From positions 40,958,075 through 41,022,074 of the forward strand of contig NC_041019.1 of NCBI RefSeq assembly GCF_004193775.1: a stretch of 64,000 bases of DNA, in the 5' to 3' direction. Of the stretch, positions 56,811-64,000 are shown one piece after another. The translations under genes were made by a program, and so were the position numbers. The stretch is from Glycine soja (lineage: Eukaryota > Streptophyta > Magnoliopsida > Fabales > Fabaceae). The notes under the pieces are model-generated. The model had not been told where the DNA came from. It was given only the letters and a program-made list of their open reading frames with translations, and ran no database searches. Position 1 is the first letter of the stretch. Every line of letters starts with the position of its first letter.

Positions 56811-58087
56811 TGTTAATGGTTTGGCAAGTGCACCAAATGTCCAAGTATTAAAATTCAGAAGTTCGAGTGTCGAATTTCATAGGGATTTTTTTTTTGTACT
56901 TTTATTGTGTAATTTTCAATTCGTAAGGGAAGAAATAAAGAGTGGTGTAAAATAAGTACAATAATACTAATAGATAACCTCTAATGGTAGAGAAAATAAT
57001 AGAAAGCAAAATAATTAATTAGAGAATTCAGTAGAATGAGAACATTAGGACCTAGCATGCCTTGTTTTCCTAGGATGTATGGTTTTTGGATTTTTCTTTA
57101 TCAATTAGGTGAATTTATCCTATCCACATCTATTTGATTACTTGTCCCTGATGCCTCAAGATGACAAGCCTATTTTACCTACCTATCTCCCAAATGCCTT
57201 TGTAAAGATTCAATAGATAAAATGCATGAAGCTTGGATTCTAGATATGTGCTTTAATGCATGGGCATAATGTTGTCATCCTATGTCTAGCAATGATTTCC
57301 TTGTGATATCTTTTCTTTTGGTTCTAATATAAGATATCTTCTGTCGAGCACCTAACCCCAAAAACTGATGCATGCATATTTTCTTTATATTTTTTTTAAG
57401 AGTTACCCTCTGTCGAGCATCTAACTCCTAACATAATGTAAAGATGAGAAATGCATGAAATATAAATAAGAAAAGACAATAGGATATAAAACACCTATTG
57501 CATTGATAAATATGGAGTACATCATACATCTCTTAGGCTTTTAGGCCTGCCAGACCATAACTAGGGGTTTAGCTTCTCATGGCCATTGAGGGTCTTACAC
57601 TGAAATGGGGGTATAAGAATTGGTGGAGGAGAAGGGATGGAAGAAGGGAATAGAAAAAATGATGAGAGAGAGAGAGAAGAGAATTCCATAAGGAAGAGTT
57701 CTTAGGCTTTAGGTAGGTGTGAGAGTGCTCTGAGACTCGGTGTGTCCTTTCTCCTTGGTTTGACTCTCTTTTTATAATTGTTGAAGTGGATTTGGGTTTT
57801 CGTACTCACGCTTTGCTCATTCACCGCAGGTGGTTCTTTTCTTGCTCATCGCATTTTTTGCACTGAGCGCGCCTTGGGTTGGGCCTGATGCTAAATCCTT
57901 AATTTTTCTTCATTATTTTGTAGCTTTGTGCTTTTAATCCCTCCACTTTTTATATTTGCAACTATAATTTTGGAAAAAAAATATCAATTCTTAACAATTT
58001 AGCACAAATAACTGTTAAATAATTATTTTTGAAGACAATTTCACTTTATTTCTCATTATCAAAAACACATTTATTTAGCAGTGATCA
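56811..58087 (-). mobile_element. Athila-type LTR L8 (1,277 bp), 5' LTR of element E1
   Basis: TGTTAATGG...GCAGTGATCA, followed by GTATGACCC. Nearly identical to L6 but clearly different from its partner L7, so L7 and L8 do not date from one insertion event. Confidence 0.85.
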
Positions 58088-59748
58088 GTATGACCCAAAA
58101 TTGCTAATAATAAACCATTAATAATACCAAGAGTCAATAATGTAGTAGTCATCAACGACAAAATTAACAATTATATTGCTTCAGTTAAATCCTATAGAAC
58201 ATTTATACTTCAACCATATATATTTCTTTGGTTGCTACATGCACACACACACAAGATCTTTATACTAAAAAGAATATCAAGAGATCCAAATGCTTTGGGT
58301 TGAATTCGTCTTCTCTTCATCTTTCATATCTCATGGAACAAACATAAAATTTAAATATTTATAAGAGGCTCAAAACATATTTTAGTGTAAAAAAAATGTT
58401 AAACATATTTGCATTGTTTTCTCCTTTGTTTATTTGACCCCTTGCAGTCTTTTTATCAATGTACTAAAAAGTCAATTTGTGCTAATCTCTCTTTCCTTTT
58501 CAGCATATAAAATTGTTGTTGTCTTGTGTTTGTGTTTTCATAATTTAAATAGTCTACTCTGTCAGGACTGTTTGATGTGCTTGTTGATGGGAATAGAGTA
58601 TTTTCTCTTCTATTTTCAACATTTTCAAAATTTTCAATTTTCATATTCTCAAAAGGTGATTTGATCTTTTTGTTGTGTAATTGCTAAGCATGACTGAAAA
58701 TGCATGCTCCAATTAGTTGGCCCAGAGGCAAGGAAGACATAAAAGTATTTTCAATCCCCGTGATCAATTATTCAACCTCTATATTACATACATATCCTCA
58801 AATAGTTTCTCCCCTTATTTTAAGCTTCCTTGCAGCCAAAGGTAAAACAGAATTTTCTATTAAAGAACCATGTAAGTGACAAAATAACTTATGTAAATGT
58901 AACATTTTTTACATTGATTATGTATATAAGGAATGTAAAAAAAGTTATACAAATAGATTCAAATATTCAAATCTTCCTCGAGACAAAAAAAAATATTTTA
59001 ATTTTATAAGAACAAAAAAATATACTAAAATTTTTAAAAGAACCAAGATAAATTTCAAAAATCTCTAATTTTATGAGGGTGAAAAACATATTTTAATTTT
59101 TTTTATATAGTACAACTGTGTGAGATACTGAGAGATTGCAAGTGGTTGAGATATATATTTAAAATTATTTACTGAATAATAAAATTTTCTTAATAAATAT
59201 GTTATTGCAATTAAAAATTAAAAAACTCAAGTACAAATTCAAGAAAATGAAAGATACAATCTAAACTATATGTAATTTTAGAAGAAAAAAAAAGTCAGGA
59301 GATGCAAACACAATTTGTTCAAATAAACAATTTCAAAACAAGTTAACAGGTAATAAACATAATTTAAATTAAACAAAAATATGTGAGAATTTTTTTATGA
59401 GAAAATTGGTGCAAAACTCAAATCAAAAAATTAATGGAGGATTTTAAAAAATGGTATTTTATGTCTGAGTTGAAATTTGAAGAGTAGATTTTACATAAAT
59501 AAACTTTGTGTTAGCCATAAAAATCTCCATCTATTAACTATTAAAAACAACTTTTAATAATTTTATTCAATTAAAATAAAATCTCCATCTATTAACTATT
59601 AAAAACAACTTCAAATAGCATGCAGCATGTTTATACATTTTTTACTTATTTAAGAAAAGTGTAATATATATACAAAATAAAATCTATTAAAGTTGTCATT
59701 ATTAGATTATAACCGTTAAAGATTGCCCGCTCTTTTATCTTGTAGTGG

Positions 59749-59750
<2 letters not shown>
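58088..59750 (+). repeat. AT-rich flank C, copy 6: upstream region of bromodomain gene B5
   Basis: Nearly identical to 43,418-45,083, including the internal ~56-bp duplication (about 59,518 and 59,576). No gene seen. Confidence 0.8.

Positions 59751-59779
<29 letters not shown>
59751..59779. repeat. (ATT)n microsatellite, ~10 units
   Basis: 29 bp, one unit shorter than the 45,084 copy. Confidence 0.95.
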
Positions 59780-59821
59780 AAAGGCCAGACTGCTGCGTAT
59801 TATTTTAACTACTTTTTATCC

Positions 59822-59828
59822 TATAAAT
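59822..59828 (+). promoter_or_regulatory. TATA box of bromodomain gene B5
   Basis: TATAAAT, 146 bp upstream of the ATG at 59,974, as in B4. Confidence 0.65.
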
Positions 59829-59973
59829 ATCCCACTCACATCTTTGTTTTACCCACCCGCCATATTTCCTCTGTCTCGCGCGCACAACCTTGAGTTCAGC
59901 TTTCGTTCCATTGGGGGTTCATTCATCTCAGTTTTTTCATATTTCACATCAATTATAGTAGGCCACCAAACCA

Positions 59974-60768
59974 ATGGCAAAAGCAGAACATCCTCGGAGA
60001 AAACTCGTTATAAAGATCTTCCCTCCAGGTTCTAAAGTTTCTTATTCTTGTGGTGCCAACACTCCAAAAGATTCAATAGTGTCCAAAGTGTGTGAGCTGA
60101 AGAATAAGAAGGGTTATTATGCGATGACAATGTGGGTTAACACCGAAAACCCATCAGAATCTTGTGTCACTGATTCAAGAATTTCAAGAACCGAAATGGC
60201 AACACGGGTTAACACTAAAAACCAGTCCAAAGTATGTGAGTCGGAGAAAAAGGAGGATAGTGTGCGTGTGGAGTGCAAGAACAGAGAGAAGAAGAAGCAA
60301 AAGGTGGAGCACGTAATGATGATGGACCGTTGCAAGAAGATGCAATGCTGGGCGATGTTGAAGCGCTTGATGGTAGGAAGAGATGCGTGGGCTTTACAGA
60401 AGGATGTTCTTCATCCTAAGATTTTTTACGTTCTTGATAAGTCTGAAGCCATGAAAAAGCCAAAGGGTTTGGAGGATATTGAGTCAAAGTTGAAGAATTC
60501 GGATTACTCAGAAGCTTATGAGTTTGTGGATGATGTGAGGCTTGTGTTGTCTTATGCATTGCAATACCCTCCAAGGAGTGAGGTTCACAGAACTGCAACA
60601 AGGATCACCGAGGGTTTTGAGGTCAATTGGAAAACTATGAAGGAGAAGTGGATGCGTGAGGCCGAAGAGACGAACAAGATTTGCAAGAGGGAATTACATG
60701 TGTGTCCAAATGAAAGAAGTCAAGTGAGTAATCATCTCACAAAAAGGAGCAATATTTTTATGTGCTGA
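59974..60768 (+). CDS. Bromodomain-containing protein B5 (264 aa), plant type
   Basis: Recent tandem copy of B4. Single-exon frame from MAKAEHPRRKLVIKIFPPGS to the TGA after KRSNIFMC. One codon of the Lys run at residues about 94-98 is missing (SEKKEDSV versus SEKKKEDSV). Cys replaces Tyr in the CKRELHVCP region, as in B1, so Tyr is the new state in B4. The bromodomain lies at residues about 124-216 with the same YPP at the usual Asn site. The open frame over 264 codons in both recent copies, next to three wrecked older copies, fits recent duplication. It need not mean selection. Possible reader of acetylated histones; expression unknown. Confidence 0.75.
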   Translation: MAKAEHPRRKLVIKIFPPGSKVSYSCGANTPKDSIVSKVCELKNKKGYYAMTMWVNTENPSESCVTDSRISRTEMATRVNTKNQSKVCESEKKEDSVRVECKNREKKKQKVEHVMMMDRCKKMQCWAMLKRLMVGRDAWALQKDVLHPKIFYVLDKSEAMKKPKGLEDIESKLKNSDYSEAYEFVDDVRLVLSYALQYPPRSEVHRTATRITEGFEVNWKTMKEKWMREAEETNKICKRELHVCPNERSQVSNHLTKRSNIFMC

Positions 60769-61548
60769 TTCAAAATAGCTTCTCACCACAAGTCAAGAAA
60801 GCTATGCCAATAAGGGTCATTATGAGCAGCATGGACATTACCCCTCTTCAAGAGTTTCATTTAATTACCTGGTTTATTCATTTTTATGTATAAAGTATCT
60901 ATTCAGTTTCACCTAAGAAGTTTCTACTGTTTCTATTTTGAGTTGTAAGATTACTCCTCAATAACAAGAATAACAAGAAAGTTCTGCTATATTATGTTTT
61001 ATTTTTTTGTGTTCCGTATCTCCTTGATGTTCTTGACATGACTTTGAAAAACATTTTATTATTACGTAATAAAGCAGCACGGATTACAATTTATCAAGTA
61101 ATTATCCCCAAATTGATTGATTATGGAAAGGACTTCATTAATACACTACTGTTGGTTCTCGATCAGTATCATCAAGTTGATTCGGAGTCGGAAGTATTTT
61201 TTTGAAAGGTTAAATAAGTTTAGTCAGTAAATTTGACCTAAAAGCATCACTGACTATGGTTGGTTGAAAAACCCTGGACTATATGACCTACTTTACTACC
61301 TAAGTTGACTAAGATTGGCACCCAACTATGTAGCATCGACAAATCCAAGATTCATCTCATCTTGAAGCAGATTTTTCATGCTCACGACACTCAAGTTAAG
61401 ATTGAATTTGGGAGCAGGCCAAGGTTCTTCATGCCAATAGCATTCAATATCTTTATGGGTTTCCCCTACATCACAAAGGTCAATTGCTCAAGTGCATTTG
61501 GATTTAATCCTACACTCATCCCTCTATTTATGAGAAGTAACATTAAAC
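60769..61548 (+). repeat. 3' flank of bromodomain gene B5, with unrecognised segment
   Basis: Matches 46,108-46,887 almost exactly, including the open frame 61,305-61,562 (KIGTQLCSIDK...FFMPIAFNIFMGFPYI). Confidence 0.55.
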
Positions 61549-64000
61549 CTATGAGTAGATAGAGATATAAATATGTATGTTATTAATACATAACATGGTG
61601 TTGAGAAGAAAAGTGCACTGAATACTTACCAACCGTTCTTGCTCAGAAGACCTCCCTGCAAAGCAGCTCTTCTTAATTCTCTTTATAGCAACATCTGTTC
61701 CCCGCCATTTTCCATGATAAACAGTTCCATAAGTACCAGATCCTAACTCCGTAAGGTCTTCAAGATCAGCATTTCTTATTATCTGCATTACATAGAAAAG
61801 GAAGAAAAAACTGTTAAACTTAAATTGAATCGTTGACCACCATTGAAAGAGTATATTAAATTATTTCATTCATGGCAATTATCTAATCAACTAAGACTTG
61901 GGTATCAACAATTCTTAATAGCCACATTTATGTGATATTGAAAGTTGAAGAAAAAACCAGAACTGAAACATTTCAGTGATGATCAACCTGTAAACCATAA
62001 AGCTAGCTTCCATTTCTGCTATCATTGCATCAGAAAGGAATTCATTTTTGTCTGTTTGATCGTCAACAAAATCCTGTAAATAAAAACAAAATATTCAGGA
62101 AGCCATAAAGAAAATATCATAAAACATCTTATTTCAGTTTTTCGTACCTCAGGTTCAGACTCAGGGACGATGCTCTCAGCTTCTGTATGAGATAAGGATA
62201 CAACAACACTTACAACAACCTCTGGGATATATGGACAAACAACACCATTCATGTCTTCTACTACAACAAACGGCTCCACTCGATTTGCATCATTACACTT
62301 TCTTGATTGTTCTGAAATTTTATCTTCAACTTTTGACATTCCAGAGGCAGAGTATTCGGGGATAATCTGACTCACCATTTGACCAGTGCTGATAATAAAG
62401 TCATCAAGATAAGATGGTGCAATTTTAAAAGACATAATATTGCTTGAACAATCCTGGTCATTCAATGGCATGTTTAGATTTGCGAATGCAGCAGGATACA
62501 AACTTGCAGAGCTTACAGTAGGGTTTTCTTGAAAACCTGCAACCCTCTGATTCTTACAAGGATGAATTTGTTCGGCTTTAAGAGAATCTGGGTGAATGGA
62601 CAGCTCGAACATATGATCTCCTTGAGAAAATTTGTCACAAGAACCTACTTCACATTTTAAAATTGGAGCATTTAAATCAAAGTTTCTGGTCAATGAAAGA
62701 TCAATCCCTTGTTCACGATTCAGACCTTCAGCCAAAGCACATTTTTTGTGATCACTAGTCCTTTGGCTCATGTCAGGATCAGATCGGGCCCTTCCCACTA
62801 GATTATTTAGAGAGAGGCCCATCATGCCTGATGAAACAGGAACTATACCCTCAGAAGGTAGCTCCCAATTCTTTTGCATATTAATCTTAGCATTGAAGTT
62901 ATTAGCAGGGAAGGACTCCAAAAGATGCAATTCAGGCACATGTCCCATATCAATGACAGTTGATTTCACCTCATGAACCTTGCTATCCATAAAAATTGGA
63001 TTCTTTTCTTCAATTAACTTAATCCTTTCTAATTTTATGGAATTTTCCTGAATATCCTCAGCAACATAGCTGGGTCCACTCAAGTCAGTTTGAGCATTAA
63101 GGTTCTTTTTTTCAGTTATAATGTTATCCATCATATGAACAGGATCATTCATTCCCAATGAATCATAGTATGGAGAAGATGCCAAATCTTGCCTTTTGTG
63201 TGGCTCAGATGACTCAACTTTTGGTGTCTTACTTTGCATTTGAGGATGATGGACAATGGACTCATGCTGATTCTCCATAAGGTTCACCCGTGAGACTTTA
63301 TGGGGTAACATTGAAGATAATTGACACTTTTCAAGGTTAATGCAGAAAGATTGACAAAATCCATTTTGCGAGATGTAACCAGACCTTGCTCCACTCTCAT
63401 TCAACTGTGGATCAGATAAGGCATGGGGCATCCCATGAGGGGAGTCTGTAATTCCATAAGATTCACCCTGTTGATAGATTAGATCATCCAAGCGTGAAAG
63501 AGGATTTTCAGAAAAGACTCTTATTTCCTTTTGCATGGACCTTCCACCAAAAATTTCATCAGTGTAACCATCACTTGGATTAACATATAAGGGAGTCACT
63601 AATTCATTGCCAGGATTGTAGTCCAAATGCCTATTGAGCTTTTTGGGCCGACCAACATCCCCATGCTGATAAGGATGGGTGTCGCTTGACAAAGTAGCAG
63701 CCACTTGTTAAGGGTATTTGCAATCCGCGGTTCTTATATTGGAGTACTCAGGATGTAGCTGAGCAGTAGAAAATGTTGCATTGCTCTCAATACTTCCCTG
63801 GCATGAGTTGTTACCCAGCAATTGTATATAACCTGTGCTAGAACCTGTTACCTGGATTGCAGTGGGAGGAATTGGCAAGGGCCTTTGGAAATTCAGGGAA
63901 TCATTCAAAATTCCATCTTGATTTAAAGCATTAATACCATCCCTGATCTCCAACAGAGAAGAAGCATTTAGAATTTTTGAAAAAATTGGAGCCAAATTCA
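61549..64000 (-). pseudogene. PB1/RAF-like kinase gene fragment F5, continues past window
   Basis: Exons: linker and PB1 side from beyond 64,000 to about 62,148 (ends ESEPE before a GT donor), small exon 61,988-62,073, first kinase exon 61,630-61,782. The kinase exon has glycine loop [11 protein letters not shown] and VAIK; it ends at EQERL with a GTAAGT donor. No further kinase exons follow: sequence 61,549-61,629 is intron and then the unrelated 3' flank of B5. TAA at 63,705-63,707 replaces a Gln codon that F2 retains. Otherwise the linker is open for 560 codons (63,704-62,022), including intron read-through at the end. A functional kinase needs the remaining catalytic core, so this is a fragment. 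It is the better preserved of the recent pair. Confidence 0.85.

Noticed and set aside
62022..63704. Functional RAF kinase gene
   Set aside because: Lacks most of PB1 and all kinase exons after the glycine-loop exon, and has a stop in the linker.

Overview
This window is repeat-dense plant nuclear DNA, most likely from a legume close to soybean (Glycine). The basis is spliced plant genes (a B4-type RAF kinase with a PB1 domain, and a plant bromodomain protein), plant Ty3/gypsy and Ty1/copia elements, and many copies of the palindrome GTAATCGATTAC inside LTRs, which I associate with Glycine repeats. Species identity is inference. I see no rRNA, tRNA, CRISPR or bacterial features.

Layout. 1-3,189 is the 5' part of a Ty1/copia element on the minus strand (gag, leader, PBS, 469-bp LTR) inserted in a bromodomain gene copy. 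3,190-10,290 holds that broken gene (B1), a RAF-kinase fragment (F1) fused to Athila-like gag, and an Athila-type LTR (L1) with a nested 1.64-kb solo LTR. 10,315-19,790 is a decayed Ty3/gypsy element on the minus strand with one full and one truncated LTR. 19,791-36,300 carries three further degraded versions of one composite block. 36,300-64,000 holds two longer units. Their right-hand parts (40,162-49,337 and 54,605-64,000) are almost identical and 14.44-14.67 kb apart, so that duplication is recent.

The recurring block reads, on the plus strand: RAF fragment (-), Athila gag 5' end (-), PBS, LTR (- orientation), an AT-rich 5' flank (called C here), a bromodomain gene (+), a short 3' flank, then the next RAF fragment (-). 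The RAF-to-gag joint is at the same place in five copies, so it formed once and was then multiplied. In two places (LTRs at 36,820 and 50,120) an LTR has a PPT and env-position ORF on one side and a PBS and gag on the other. It is therefore the 3' LTR of one element and the 5' LTR of the next, as expected from unequal LTR-LTR exchange.

The only complete-looking host reading frames are the two bromodomain genes at 45,310-46,107 and 59,974-60,768. Both have a TATA box and an (ATT)n repeat upstream. All RAF copies lack the N-terminal part of PB1 and nearly all of the kinase domain, and are pseudogene fragments. LTR transcription, if any, would run leftwards through gag into sense RAF sequence and then antisense through the bromodomain gene. 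That arrangement could feed small-RNA production.
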